Below are positions 51,511-60,820 of a stretch of 64,000 nt of DNA, in pieces. The notes beneath the pieces were generated by a model. It ran no database searches. It was not told the DNA's origin and saw nothing but the letters and a program-made list of their open reading frames with translations. Numbering within the stretch: position 1 is the first letter of the stretch; the number at the start of each line of letters is the position of its first letter. Source of the stretch: Gordonia pseudamarae (GTDB lineage: Bacteria > Actinomycetota > Actinomycetes > Mycobacteriales > Mycobacteriaceae); contig NZ_CP045809.1 of NCBI RefSeq assembly GCF_025273675.1, positions 310,001 to 374,000 on the forward strand, given 5' to 3'. Both the position numbers and the translations under genes were made by a program.

Positions 51511-53103
51511 ATGAGAAAGACATCGACCTTGGTGCACGGCGTGGTGGCGGCCGCGGCCACGGCACTGGTGATCACAGGCTGCTCATCGTCGGGTTCGGAC
51601 GGGGCGAACAACCAGATCGTGCTGGCCGACGGCCAGGAACTCGGCGACTTCAACCCGCTGACCTACTATGGGAGCCTCGGCGTCTCGCCCATCTACCAGG
51701 GGCTGCTCGCGCCGTCGGCCGACGACGACTCCAGGGTGCCCGACCTGGTGCCCGCGCTGGCCGCCTCGGCGCCCGAGCGGGTGGCGCCCCGCATCTGGCG
51801 GGTGCCGCTGCGCACCGGGGTGACCTTCTCCGACGGCACCGCGTTCGATGCCGCCGACGTCGTGGCCACCTACGATGCCGTGCGCGACCCGAAGGTGGCC
51901 AGCGAGATCGCCACCGACTTCGAGCCGATCGTCGCGATCGCCGCCGACGGGGCGGCGGTGAAGGTCACCATGGCCACCGACGCCGACCCGTCGCCGTACC
52001 TGTTGCTGGGCATCGTGCCGTCGGAGAAGGTGCAACCCGACCCCGTCGCCAACTGGACACTCAACACCAAGCCCGTCGGCACCGGGCCGTACGTGTTGGA
52101 CTCGCTCGAACCCGATCAGGCCGTACTGGTGGCCCGCGACGACTATTGGGGTGAGAAGCCTCAGCTGACCAGGGTCGTCTACACCTACACGCCCGACGAC
52201 AACACGCGCGCCCAACGCGTCGCGGCGGGCGAGGTGGACGGTGCGAACCTGCCGCCGAAGCTGGCCGCGAGCATCGGTGAACGCGACGGCGTCACCGTCG
52301 TCACCGCCAAATCCGCCGATTGGCGCGGCGTGACACTGCCGGCGGGCAATGCCTTCACCGCGGACCCCGCGGCTCGGCTCGCGATGAACATCGGCATCGA
52401 CCGGGACGCACTGATCCGTGACGTCCTCGGCGGCGCGGGATCGCCGGCGAGCAACCCGATCTCCTCGGTGTACACCGGTGTCTACGATCCGGCCGCCCAG
52501 TTCACCTACGACATGGCCGCCGCCCAACGCATCCTCGATGAAGCCGGGTGGCGGCCCGGTTCCGGTGGAGTGCGCGAAAAGGACGGCAATAAGGCATCAT
52601 TCGAGCTGCTGTACAAGGCCGAGGACACGGTGCGACGAGACCTGTCGGTGGCTTTCGCGACGGCGATGAAGCCACTGGGAATCTCGATCACGCCGCGCGG
52701 AGCGACCTGGGACGAGATCAATCCGAAGGTCGACACCGTCGCGATCCTGCTCGGTGGCGGTGACACCCCATACAGTATCGACTCGCAGGTGTACGACACC
52801 CTGCACACCCGCACCGCGCAATCATCGCCGTACGCCAACGCCGGGAACTTCACCGCCCCGGGCCTGGACCGGCTGCTCGACGAATCACGGGCGAGTGCGG
52901 CCGGACCCGAGAACGACGCCCGTTACAAGCGGATCCAGACCGTGTACAAGCAGCAGCCACTGGCGGTGCTGCTCACCTTCCTGCACCACACCTACGCCGT
53001 CCGGGACACCGGATGGAAGGGTGCGAGCCCGATCATGGAGCCGCATTCGCACGGTGTGGCGTGGGGTCCGTGGTGGGATCTGACGAAATGGGAGCGCGAA
53101 TGA
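51511..53103 (+). CDS. ABC transporter substrate-binding lipoprotein, Opp/Nik (SBP family 5)
   Basis: 530 residues. The lipobox is VITGC (Cys about residue 24). The SBP_bac_5 pattern is clear: PRIWRVPLRTGVTFSDGTAF, DAADVVATYDA, VGTGPYVLDSLEPDQAVLVA, then ARLAMNIGIDRDALI. This family binds peptides or nickel chelates. A His-containing C-terminal stretch (FLHHTYAVRD, then MEPHSHGVAWGPWW) and the divergent metal-type regulator favour a metal ligand, but this is not proven. First gene of a five-gene operon with overlapping ends. Confidence 0.9.
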   Translation: MRKTSTLVHGVVAAAATALVITGCSSSGSDGANNQIVLADGQELGDFNPLTYYGSLGVSPIYQGLLAPSADDDSRVPDLVPALAASAPERVAPRIWRVPLRTGVTFSDGTAFDAADVVATYDAVRDPKVASEIATDFEPIVAIAADGAAVKVTMATDADPSPYLLLGIVPSEKVQPDPVANWTLNTKPVGTGPYVLDSLEPDQAVLVARDDYWGEKPQLTRVVYTYTPDDNTRAQRVAAGEVDGANLPPKLAASIGERDGVTVVTAKSADWRGVTLPAGNAFTADPAARLAMNIGIDRDALIRDVLGGAGSPASNPISSVYTGVYDPAAQFTYDMAAAQRILDEAGWRPGSGGVREKDGNKASFELLYKAEDTVRRDLSVAFATAMKPLGISITPRGATWDEINPKVDTVAILLGGGDTPYSIDSQVYDTLHTRTAQSSPYANAGNFTAPGLDRLLDESRASAAGPENDARYKRIQTVYKQQPLAVLLTFLHHTYAVRDTGWKGASPIMEPHSHGVAWGPWWDLTKWERE

Positions 53104-54182
53104 CGGCGATCAACGAGCGGGTCGCGCGATCGGTTGACGATGAACAGGCCGGTGAGCTCGACGTGCTGCCAGTCGGCGAGGCGGGGCGGTCGCCGCGGCA
53201 GACCCGTGGCCGCGGGGCCGCGGCGAGGCGATTGCTGTTGCGCCGCACCTTGATCGGTATACCGAGCCTGGTGCTCATCTCGCTCGCGATCTTCGGTCTC
53301 ACCGCCGTCTCGCCCTTCGATCCCACGGCCGCCTACCTGAACAGTCCCGAGTTCGCGACGCAGGCCCAACGGGATGCGGTAACCGCCGCCTACGCACTGG
53401 ACCAGAACTGGTTCTCCGCGTGGTGGCATTGGTGGGGCGGCATCCTCACCGGTGATCTCGGCTGGTCGTCGACACGATCACAGGAGGTGACAACTGTTGT
53501 TGCCGAAAGGCTTCCGTTCACCCTCATCATGGCGGCGTCGGCGCTGATCTCGGCCGCCGTCATCGCGATCGGTCTCGGCGCGGTGATCGGGATGCGCCGC
53601 GGCGGTCTGCTCGATCGTGGATGCTCCGCCCTGGCAACGATTCTGGCGGCGACCCCGCCGTTCGTGGTGTCGCTGATACTGGTCAGTGTGTTCGCGGTAG
53701 GCCTGGGCGCGTTCCCCACCTCCGGTGCGCGCTACCCGGGGGAGGGCTACAGCTTCGGCGGGATCATCAGCCACGGGGTGCTGCCCTACATCGCCCTGAC
53801 GGTGGCCATGGTCCCGTGGCTGCTGTTGTCGATGCGCGCCGCCGTGGTCGAGGCGGTGACCTCCGACGCCGTCCGCGCCGCACGCTCGCGCGGACTCGGT
53901 GGCGCGGCACTGCTGCGCGGGCACGTCGCCCCCGTCTCGGTACTTCCGACGCTGGCGCTGCTCGGTACCCGGCTCCCCGAACTCATCGCCGGTGCCGCCA
54001 TCGTCGAAACCGTGTTCGGCTGGCCGGGACTGGCCGAGTCGCTCGTCGACTCGGCTGTGGCGCTCGACTTTCCGCTGATGGCCACGCTCGCCGTCGGATC
54101 CGCCGCGCTCGTACTGGTCGGGTCGGCGCTCTCGGACGCGGCCGCGGTGTGGATCGACCCCCGGATCGGACTGACCGCATGA
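53100..54182 (+). CDS. ABC transporter permease, OppB/NikB type
   Basis: 360 residues. A 45-residue hydrophilic start precedes six membrane helices. Family marks: TAAYLNSPEFATQAQRDAVT near the first external loop, and the ATPase-contact loop SDAVRAARSRGLGGAALLRGH with ETVFGWPGLAESLVDSAVAL. It overlaps the binding-protein stop by four bases and the next permease by four (ATGA). Pairs with the OppC/NikC-type permease. Confidence 0.92.
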   Translation: MTAINERVARSVDDEQAGELDVLPVGEAGRSPRQTRGRGAAARRLLLRRTLIGIPSLVLISLAIFGLTAVSPFDPTAAYLNSPEFATQAQRDAVTAAYALDQNWFSAWWHWWGGILTGDLGWSSTRSQEVTTVVAERLPFTLIMAASALISAAVIAIGLGAVIGMRRGGLLDRGCSALATILAATPPFVVSLILVSVFAVGLGAFPTSGARYPGEGYSFGGIISHGVLPYIALTVAMVPWLLLSMRAAVVEAVTSDAVRAARSRGLGGAALLRGHVAPVSVLPTLALLGTRLPELIAGAAIVETVFGWPGLAESLVDSAVALDFPLMATLAVGSAALVLVGSALSDAAAVWIDPRIGLTA

Positions 54183-55027
54183 CCGCCACCCTGCCCACCG
54201 CCGCACACCGGTCCCGCGTACGCGAACTCGCCGGACACTGGCCGTGGCTCCTGCTCGCGAGCATCGCGCTCGTCGCCGTCATCTGGCCGATCGCCGCCGG
54301 TGAGCAATCGGCCGACTTCGCTCGCGCGCTGCTGCCACCGGGTAACGGCACACTGCTCGGCACCGATCACTCCGGTTACGACATCGGGGTGAGGACGGCC
54401 GAAGGCCTGCGGATCTCCCTGGTCATCGCGTTGGCCTGCGCCGTCATCTCCACCGTCATCGGCCTGACCGTCGGCATCGTCTCGGTGTCGGTCGGCGGCT
54501 GGTTCGACGCTTTGGTCATGCGGGTCGTCGACGGCATCAACGCCATGCCGCACCTGGTGATCGGCGTGGTCATCGCGGCCCTGTGGCGCGGTGAACCCGT
54601 CGCCATCATCGCCTCCATCGCGCTGACCCACTGGCCGGCCGTCGCCCGGGTGGTGCGTGCCGAACTCCTCGACAACCAGAACGCGGGCTGGATCGAGTCG
54701 GCCCGGCTGGCGGGGGCGTCGCGCTGGTTCATCGGCACCCGGCACCTGCTGCCCGCCGTCATCGGTCAGGCGCTTGTCGCGATGACGATGCTGCTGCCGC
54801 ACGCCGTCTGGCACGAAACCACCCTGTCGTTCCTGGGTGTCGGGCTCTCGCCCGACGAGGCGAGTCTCGGGACGCTTCTCGGCCAGGCGCGCGGAGACGT
54901 CCTGACCGGTGCCTGGTGGGCGCTGGCGGTGCCCGGCGTTGCGCTCATCCTCGCCGCGCTGTCCTTCTCCGCGGCCGGATACGCGCTGAAACGACGCTCG
55001 GCACCCGAATCGGAGGAGGTGTGGTGA
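54179..55027 (+). CDS. ABC transporter permease, OppC/NikC type
   Basis: 282 residues, with the typical LLGTDHSGYDIGVRTAEGLR after the first helix, five further helices and the contact loop WIESARLAGASRWFIGTRHLLP. The C-terminal part has WHETTLSFLGVGLSPDEASLGTLL. Second membrane half of the importer; it touches the first ATPase gene (TGATG). Confidence 0.92.
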   Translation: MTATLPTAAHRSRVRELAGHWPWLLLASIALVAVIWPIAAGEQSADFARALLPPGNGTLLGTDHSGYDIGVRTAEGLRISLVIALACAVISTVIGLTVGIVSVSVGGWFDALVMRVVDGINAMPHLVIGVVIAALWRGEPVAIIASIALTHWPAVARVVRAELLDNQNAGWIESARLAGASRWFIGTRHLLPAVIGQALVAMTMLLPHAVWHETTLSFLGVGLSPDEASLGTLLGQARGDVLTGAWWALAVPGVALILAALSFSAAGYALKRRSAPESEEVW

Positions 55028-55809
55028 TGACCACCGAACAGACCGACGGGGCCGGCGCCGCGGTGCGTTCGCTGACCGTGGACATCTACTCGCGGCGGCG
55101 TGGCCACCGCGTCGGGGTGCGGGTGCTCGACGCGGTGACCCTCACCGTCGCCCCGTGTGCGGTGACCGCGCTCATCGGTGAATCCGGCTGCGGGAAATCC
55201 ATGGTTGCCGGTGCGCTCAGCGGGCTGCTGCCGCCCGGGGCGCGGGCCGACGGCCGGATCGGCATCGATGGCCGCGACCTGGACGCCGGGGATCAGCAGG
55301 CGTGGCGAGACCTGCGAGGCTCCGTCGTCGGCTCCGTACCGCAGTCGGCGGCAACCTCGTTCACACCGGTCAGAACCATCGGTGACCAACTCGACGAGGT
55401 GATCGGCGTACTCGGCTCGGCGTACACCGCACGCGAACTGTGTGACAGGGTCCGGCTTCCGGTCGACGCGCTGGGCAAATACCCGCACGAGATCTCCGGC
55501 GGGATGGCCCAGCGGGCCGCCGTCGCCGCCGCCATCGTCTCGGACCCCGCGGTGATCGTCGCCGACGAGCCGACCTCCGCGCTCGACCCCGAACTGGCCG
55601 AAGGGATCTGGCGACTGTTCGGTGAGCTCGCCGCCGCCGGTGCGGCAGTCCTGGTCATCACCCACGATATGGAATCGCTGCTCCGGTGCGGGGTCGCCTC
55701 GTCGATGGCGGTGATGTGTTCGGGCATCATCGTCGAACAGCGTGCCACCGCCGACATCGAACGTACCGACGATCCTTATGTGCGCTCGTTCTTCGCCGCG
55801 GTCAGTTGA
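55027..55809 (+). CDS. ABC transporter ATPase, OppD/NikD type
   Basis: 260 residues. Walker A LIGESGCGKSMVAGALSGLL, signature EISGGMAQRAAVAAAI, Walker B VIVADEPTSALDP, H-loop ITHDM. It lacks the iron-sulfur Cys cluster region at the end of longer OppD proteins. ATG 55027 has GGAGG upstream; a GTG directly before it is possible. Confidence 0.92.
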   Translation: MTTEQTDGAGAAVRSLTVDIYSRRRGHRVGVRVLDAVTLTVAPCAVTALIGESGCGKSMVAGALSGLLPPGARADGRIGIDGRDLDAGDQQAWRDLRGSVVGSVPQSAATSFTPVRTIGDQLDEVIGVLGSAYTARELCDRVRLPVDALGKYPHEISGGMAQRAAVAAAIVSDPAVIVADEPTSALDPELAEGIWRLFGELAAAGAAVLVITHDMESLLRCGVASSMAVMCSGIIVEQRATADIERTDDPYVRSFFAAVS

Positions 55810-55853
55810 TCGCGGAAATCGGAGACCGGGTGACACCGCAAGCAGGAGAGCAC

Positions 55854-56519
55854 ATGACGACAACCACCACCACGGCGGCCACCGACCGACTCGCGCTGCG
55901 CGACGGGATCAGGGCCGTCGGTGTCGGCGTCCGGCTCGGTGGCCGGACCATCATCGACGACCTCGATCTGCACATCCCCGCCGGACAGTTCACCGGCATC
56001 ACCGGCGAGTCCGGAACCGGCAAGACCACCCTGCTGCGCGCCCTCGCCGGACTCGTCGCACACAGTGGGCGCATCACCTACGACGGCTCATCGACGGCCC
56101 GCACCGGAGCGCTGGCGATGCTCGCCCAACACCCCCGGCAGGTGTGCAACCCGCGCTGGACCCTGCGCACGATCATCACCGAGCCCGCGGCCATCGCGGG
56201 CCGCGACAGTGACGCCGTCGCGCTGGCGGAGCGGGTCGGCCTCATACCCGACCTCCTCGACCGGCAGCCCGGCCAGGTCAGCGACGGCCAGTTGCAGCGG
56301 GCCTGCCTGGGCCGCGCCCTCGCCCAGCAACCCGACTACCTGCTGTGCGACGAACCCACCGCCATGCTCGACCCGGTCGCCGCCCGCGGTGTGGTCGCCA
56401 TCCTCGCCGAACTCGCCGCCGACGGCGTCGGCATCGTGCTCGTCAGCCACAACCTCGGTCTCGTCCGCGCCCGCTGCGCGCACACGCTCACGCTGGGGCG
56501 GACGCGCCGAATCGGCTGA
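55854..56519 (+). CDS. ABC transporter ATPase, OppF/NikE type
   Basis: 221 residues with an AGGAG site. Walker A ITGESGTGKTTLLRALAGL, Walker B YLLCDEPTAMLDP and VSHNLGLVRARC. The signature is VSDGQLQRACLGRAL (SDGQ instead of SGGQ), as in several NikE/OppF proteins. It is short for OppF, lacking the C-terminal oligopeptide domain. Last gene of the importer operon. Confidence 0.9.
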   Translation: MTTTTTTAATDRLALRDGIRAVGVGVRLGGRTIIDDLDLHIPAGQFTGITGESGTGKTTLLRALAGLVAHSGRITYDGSSTARTGALAMLAQHPRQVCNPRWTLRTIITEPAAIAGRDSDAVALAERVGLIPDLLDRQPGQVSDGQLQRACLGRALAQQPDYLLCDEPTAMLDPVAARGVVAILAELAADGVGIVLVSHNLGLVRARCAHTLTLGRTRRIG

Positions 56520-56595
56520 CCCGGACAGCGCTACAGGGCAGGATGGGACCCACGACGCATAAGCGTCCGCTGATGTAGTGAGAGATGGAGAATCT

Positions 56596-57711
56596 ATGAA
56601 GGTCACCGGTGCGGTCCTGCGAGAAGTCGGCAAGCCCTGGCAGATAGAGGAATTCGAACTCGGCGACCCGGTCGAGGACGAGGTTCAGGTTCAGTTGGTC
56701 AGTTCCGGGCTGTGTCACTCCGATCATCATCTGCGCACCGGTGACAGCCCGGTCCCGCTGCCCGTCATCGGTGGACACGAAGGTGCGGGCGTGGTCACCA
56801 AGGTGGGCCCGGGCGTCACCCGGCTCAAAGAGGGCGATCACGTGGTTACCGCCTTCATTCCGGCCTGCGGTGTGTGCGAACCGTGTTCGCGCGGACTGCA
56901 GAACATCTGCGACGAGGGCGCCCGGCTGATGACCGGTCTGGCCATCGCCGACAACACCCACCGCGCCACCACCTCCGACGGTCGGCCGCTCACCCAGATG
57001 TGCCTGCTCGGAACATTCGCCGAACACATCACCGTCAACCAGGCATCACTGGTCAAGGTCGAAGACGACATCCCGCTCAAAGAGGCCGCCCTGTTGGGTT
57101 GCGGCGTCGCCACCGGCTGGGGATCGGCCTCCGAGATCGGCGGCACCAAGGCCGGAGACACCGTCGTCGTGGTGGGTATCGGCGGTGTCGGTATCAACTC
57201 GGTCCAGGGTGCCGTCGCCTCCGGCGCGCGCTTCGTCATCGCCGTCGACCCCGTCCCGTTCAAGCGGGAGATGGCCGAGAGAATGGGCGCCACACATACA
57301 TTCGCGTCGATGGAGGAGGCCCTGCCCGCGGTCGGCGACATCACCTGGGGGCGGATGGCCAATACCACGATCATCACCGTCGGGGTCATCGAAGGTGCGA
57401 TGATCGCCCCGGCGCTCGCTCTCACCGCCAAGGGCGGGCAGGTCGTGGTCACCGGTATGGGCCCGGCCTCCGACATCGACGTCAAACTGAGCCTGTTCGA
57501 GCTGACCCTGTTGCAGAAGCGGGTCCAGGGCGCGATCTTCGGCGGAGCGGGGCCGCGCACCCAGATTCCCAACCTGCTCAACGAGTACCGGGCCGGCAAA
57601 CTCAATCTCGCCGACCTGGTCACCACCCGCTACAAGCTGGAGCAGATCAACGAGGCCTACGACGACATGCTCAACGGCAAGAACATCCGCGGCATGATCG
57701 AATATTCGTAA
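56596..57711 (+). CDS. NDMA-dependent alcohol dehydrogenase (Zn, Rxyl_3153 family)
   Basis: 371 residues of the medium-chain zinc alcohol dehydrogenases. Catalytic zinc ligands: Cys in SGLCHSDHH and His-Glu in GGHEGAGVV; structural zinc Cys in IPACGVCEPCSRGLQNICD. NAD fold VVVVGIGGVGINSVQGA. The segments ARLMTG and FKREMAERMGATHTFASMEE match the NDMA-dependent group, whose NAD stays bound and which is linked genetically to mycofactocin. I use ATG 56596; an ATG at 56578... upstream reading MRDGES is less likely because it runs through the ribosome-binding site region. Confidence 0.9.
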   Translation: MKVTGAVLREVGKPWQIEEFELGDPVEDEVQVQLVSSGLCHSDHHLRTGDSPVPLPVIGGHEGAGVVTKVGPGVTRLKEGDHVVTAFIPACGVCEPCSRGLQNICDEGARLMTGLAIADNTHRATTSDGRPLTQMCLLGTFAEHITVNQASLVKVEDDIPLKEAALLGCGVATGWGSASEIGGTKAGDTVVVVGIGGVGINSVQGAVASGARFVIAVDPVPFKREMAERMGATHTFASMEEALPAVGDITWGRMANTTIITVGVIEGAMIAPALALTAKGGQVVVTGMGPASDIDVKLSLFELTLLQKRVQGAIFGGAGPRTQIPNLLNEYRAGKLNLADLVTTRYKLEQINEAYDDMLNGKNIRGMIEYS

Positions 57712-57726
57712 GAGTTGCGACGGGCC

Positions 57727-57832
57727 TGGTTTTCTTGCCCCTTGTTCCCCGTTCTTCCTCCCTCCTTCGCGCGGGCTCGTTCCTCGCCCGGTTCAGTCGG
57801 TCGTCCAGAACGGGGGCGGGGCAAGAAAACCA
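57727..57832. repeat. Long imperfect palindrome
   Basis: TGGTTTTCTTGCCCC (57727-57741) and its exact complement (57818-57832) bracket 76 bases, and pairing continues with gaps toward GTTC/GAAC. It lies between the alcohol dehydrogenase and the alarmone synthetase, which converge. It could be a terminator-like structure or a small repeat element. Confidence 0.6.
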
Positions 57833-57968
57833 ACCAGCCTGGGTGGCCAAACATGTGGTCGCCCGGCATCGGCCTGTTGAGGGGTGGTGGTTCGCTCGAG
57901 GTGGTGGTGTTCTCAGCGGCCGATATCTCGCGATCCACAATCTTGGCCGCCCGATCTGATCACAAATA

Positions 57969-58718
57969 CTACTCGGAGTGTTCCCAGAAGTAGCGGAGCA
58001 GGTCCTCGTCGAGATGCGTTCCGCTGGTATCGATGACACCGTTGGCTCCGTGAATCTGGCTGTGCAGCTGTTCCATTCGCTCATCGAGCTCCTGGGCGAT
58101 GGCGGCGGCGTCGGTGAGCTCGTCGATGAGCGGCTGCGGCACCTCACCGTCGTACTTGTAGAAGATCTTGTGTTCGAGGGTCGCCCAGAAATCCATGGCG
58201 ACGGTACGGATCTGCAGTTCGACGGTCACATCGACCGGGCCGGTCGACAGGAAGATCGGGATCGAGACGATGGCGTGCAGGCTCTTGTAGCCGTTCGGCT
58301 TCGGGTGTGCGATGTAGTCCTTGATCTCCAGCACCCGCACGTCGTCCTGGGAGATCAGGGTGTTGAGGATCCGGTAGGTGTCGGCGATGAAGCTGCAGGT
58401 GATGCGGATGCCGGCGATGTCGGTGAGTTGCTCGCGGATCACCGACAGGTCGGGATCGATTCCCTTGCGGATGGCCTTGCGCAGCATACTTTCCGGTGTC
58501 TTGACCCGGGATACGACATGCTCGATCGGGTTGTAGTGGTGCAGGTGCTGAAATTCCTGCCGCAAGATGGTGACCTTGGTGAGCATCTCGTCGACCGCGA
58601 ACTGGTGCTCCATCTGGAGCCGGGTGATGTCCGCCCGGAAGCGGGCCATGAACGCCAGTCGCTGGGGACTCATCAGGCCCGGTTCGGACAATTCGGGCCC
58701 GGATGCGCCTGAACTCAC
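57969..58718 (-). CDS. GTP pyrophosphokinase family protein (small alarmone synthetase)
   Basis: 249 residues, GTG start with AAGGTG upstream. The RelA/SpoT synthetase domain alone is present: QLTDIAGIRITCSFI, HPKPNGYKSLHAIVSIPIFL and VELQIRTVAMDFWATLEHKI (the G-loop and ELQIRT motifs). No HD hydrolase, TGS or ACT domain. Such RelQ/RelP-type enzymes make (p)ppGpp or pGpp under transcriptional control. It lies between convergent adh and the M13 peptidase gene. Confidence 0.9.
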   Translation of the reverse strand: MSSGASGPELSEPGLMSPQRLAFMARFRADITRLQMEHQFAVDEMLTKVTILRQEFQHLHHYNPIEHVVSRVKTPESMLRKAIRKGIDPDLSVIREQLTDIAGIRITCSFIADTYRILNTLISQDDVRVLEIKDYIAHPKPNGYKSLHAIVSIPIFLSTGPVDVTVELQIRTVAMDFWATLEHKIFYKYDGEVPQPLIDELTDAAAIAQELDERMEQLHSQIHGANGVIDTSGTHLDEDLLRYFWEHSE

Positions 58719-58761
58719 GATTCACCTTCCGTCACGGGGAGCTCCGGCCGTCGGCCGGGCG

Positions 58762-60768
58762 TCACCAGATTCGTACGCGTTCGGCCTCGGCCAGATACAG
58801 CTCGTGGTCCTCGGTGACACCGAACGCGTCGTAGAAGGCGTCGACATTGCGCACCACGCCGTTGCAGCGGAACTCCGGCGGCGAATGCGGGTCGATGGAC
58901 AGTCGCCGGATCGCTTCGGCGTCACGGGTTTTGGTGCGCCAGATCTGTGCCCAGCTGAAGAACACGCGCTGCACGCCGGTCAGCCCGTCGATGACCGGCG
59001 CACTCGCGCCGTCCAGTGCGAGGTCGTAGGCCACCAGCGCGATCGACAGACCGCCCAGATCGCCGATGTTCTCACCGATGGTGAACTCGCCGTTGACCGC
59101 GTACTGCGGATCGAGCCCAGTGGGGGTGAACTCGCTGTACTGATCGATGAGCTTCTTTGTGCGCTTGCCGAACTCGGCGCGGTCGGCGTCGCTCCACCAG
59201 TCCACCAGGTTGCCGTCACCGTCGTACTTGGCGCCCTGATCGTCGAAACCGTGCCCGATCTCGTGACCGATGACCGCCCCGATCCCGCCGTAGTTGACGG
59301 CGTCGTCGGCGGCTGGATCGAAGAACGGCGGCTGCAGGATCGCGGCGGGGAAGACGATCTCGTTCATGCCGGGGTTGTAGTAGGCGTTGACCGTCTGCGG
59401 CGTCATGAACCATTCGTCATGGTCGACCGGCGCGCCGATCTTGGCGAACTCCCGATCCTGCTCGAACGACATGGCCCGCGCGTAGTTGCCCACCAGATCC
59501 CCACGGTCGACCACCAGCGCGGAATAGTCGCGCCAGCGCGCCGGATAGCCGATCTTGGGAGTGAACTTGCCCAGTTTGGTGAGTGCCTTCTCCCGGGTGT
59601 CCGGGGTCATCCACTCCAGGTCGGAGATGTTGCGCCGGTACGCCTCCACCAGGTTGGCGATCAGCTCATCCATCCGGGCCTTGGCCTCGGGACCGAAGTG
59701 CTTGTCGACGTACAACCGGCCGACGGCGAACCCCATCGACTCCTCGACGAACTCGACGCCCCGCTTCCAGCGGTCACGGATCGTCTCGGCACCGGTCAGG
59801 GTGCGGCCGTAGAAATCGAAGTGGGCGTCGACGAACGGCGTCGACAGGAACCGCGACGTGGCGCGCAGCAGTCGCCAGGACAGCCACGCCCGCCACTGCT
59901 CGAGCGGGCGTGCGGCCAGCAGTCCGGCGGCACCGGAGATGAACGACGGCTGACCCACGACCACCTCGGCGAAGGTGGCCTCACCGCTGGTGCCCAGGCC
60001 GCCGAGCCACGACGGCACATCGTAGCCGGTCGCGGCGTCCGCGAACTCCTCCAGCGTCATCAGGTTGTAGGTGAGATCGGCGTCGCGGCGGCGCACCACA
60101 TCCCAGTGGGCGGCCGCGATCGCCGTCTCCAGATCCAGGACGTCTGCGGCGCGGCCGGCGGCATCGTCGATACCGGCCAGATCGAGGACCCGCTCGACGT
60201 GCGCGACATAGGCGGTGCGGGTGTCGGCGTGCTTGTCGTCGCGATAGTACGACTCGTCGGGCAACCCGAGACCGGACTGGGTGACGTGCACCAGATAGCG
60301 GTCGGACTGTTTGGCATCGGTGTCGACGTAGAAACCGAACAGCCCGGCCACACCGTGTCGCTGCAGCCGGCCCAGACGGGCGGTCAGCTCACCGGTGGTC
60401 TCGATCGCCGCGATCGCCGCGAGCTCACCCGCGATGGGGCCCAGGCCCAGGGCGTCGATGTGGTCGGTGTCCATGAACGAGGCGTACAGGTCGCCGATCT
60501 TCTGTGCGTCGCTGCCGCCGGGCGGGTCGGACCGGGCGCAGTCGGTGATGATGTCGCGGACGTTCTCCTCGGCGACATCGCGCAGATAGTGGAAGGCGCC
60601 GTCGACCGAGCGGTCCTCGGGGATGACATGCGAGTCGAGCCACTTGCCGTTGACGTGGGTGAACAGGTCGTCGCCCACCTTCACCGAATCGTCGACCCAG
60701 GACAGATCGAGGCCGGAGGGCAACGGGAGTCCGGAGTGCAGGTCTGGGCCGGTTTGCGAAGTCGTCAC
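58762..60768 (-). CDS. M13 family zinc metallopeptidase (PepO/neprilysin-like)
   Basis: 668 residues. The zinc site is VIGHEIGHGFDDQG (HExxH, near residue 507) with the third ligand in GENIGDLGGLSIAL; NAYYNPGMNEIVFPA is the substrate-binding NAYY motif. The N-terminus (VGDDLFTHVNGKWLDSHVIP) is typical, and there is no signal peptide, as in the actinobacterial Zmp1-like enzymes exported by other means or kept inside. Start taken at GTG 60768; the TTG just before it is possible. Confidence 0.92.
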   Translation of the reverse strand: MTTSQTGPDLHSGLPLPSGLDLSWVDDSVKVGDDLFTHVNGKWLDSHVIPEDRSVDGAFHYLRDVAEENVRDIITDCARSDPPGGSDAQKIGDLYASFMDTDHIDALGLGPIAGELAAIAAIETTGELTARLGRLQRHGVAGLFGFYVDTDAKQSDRYLVHVTQSGLGLPDESYYRDDKHADTRTAYVAHVERVLDLAGIDDAAGRAADVLDLETAIAAAHWDVVRRRDADLTYNLMTLEEFADAATGYDVPSWLGGLGTSGEATFAEVVVGQPSFISGAAGLLAARPLEQWRAWLSWRLLRATSRFLSTPFVDAHFDFYGRTLTGAETIRDRWKRGVEFVEESMGFAVGRLYVDKHFGPEAKARMDELIANLVEAYRRNISDLEWMTPDTREKALTKLGKFTPKIGYPARWRDYSALVVDRGDLVGNYARAMSFEQDREFAKIGAPVDHDEWFMTPQTVNAYYNPGMNEIVFPAAILQPPFFDPAADDAVNYGGIGAVIGHEIGHGFDDQGAKYDGDGNLVDWWSDADRAEFGKRTKKLIDQYSEFTPTGLDPQYAVNGEFTIGENIGDLGGLSIALVAYDLALDGASAPVIDGLTGVQRVFFSWAQIWRTKTRDAEAIRRLSIDPHSPPEFRCNGVVRNVDAFYDAFGVTEDHELYLAEAERVRIW

Positions 60769-60820
60769 CAAACCATCCTGTCATCGGTACCCCGTGCTGT
60801 CACTTGTCCATGGTTGTGGA

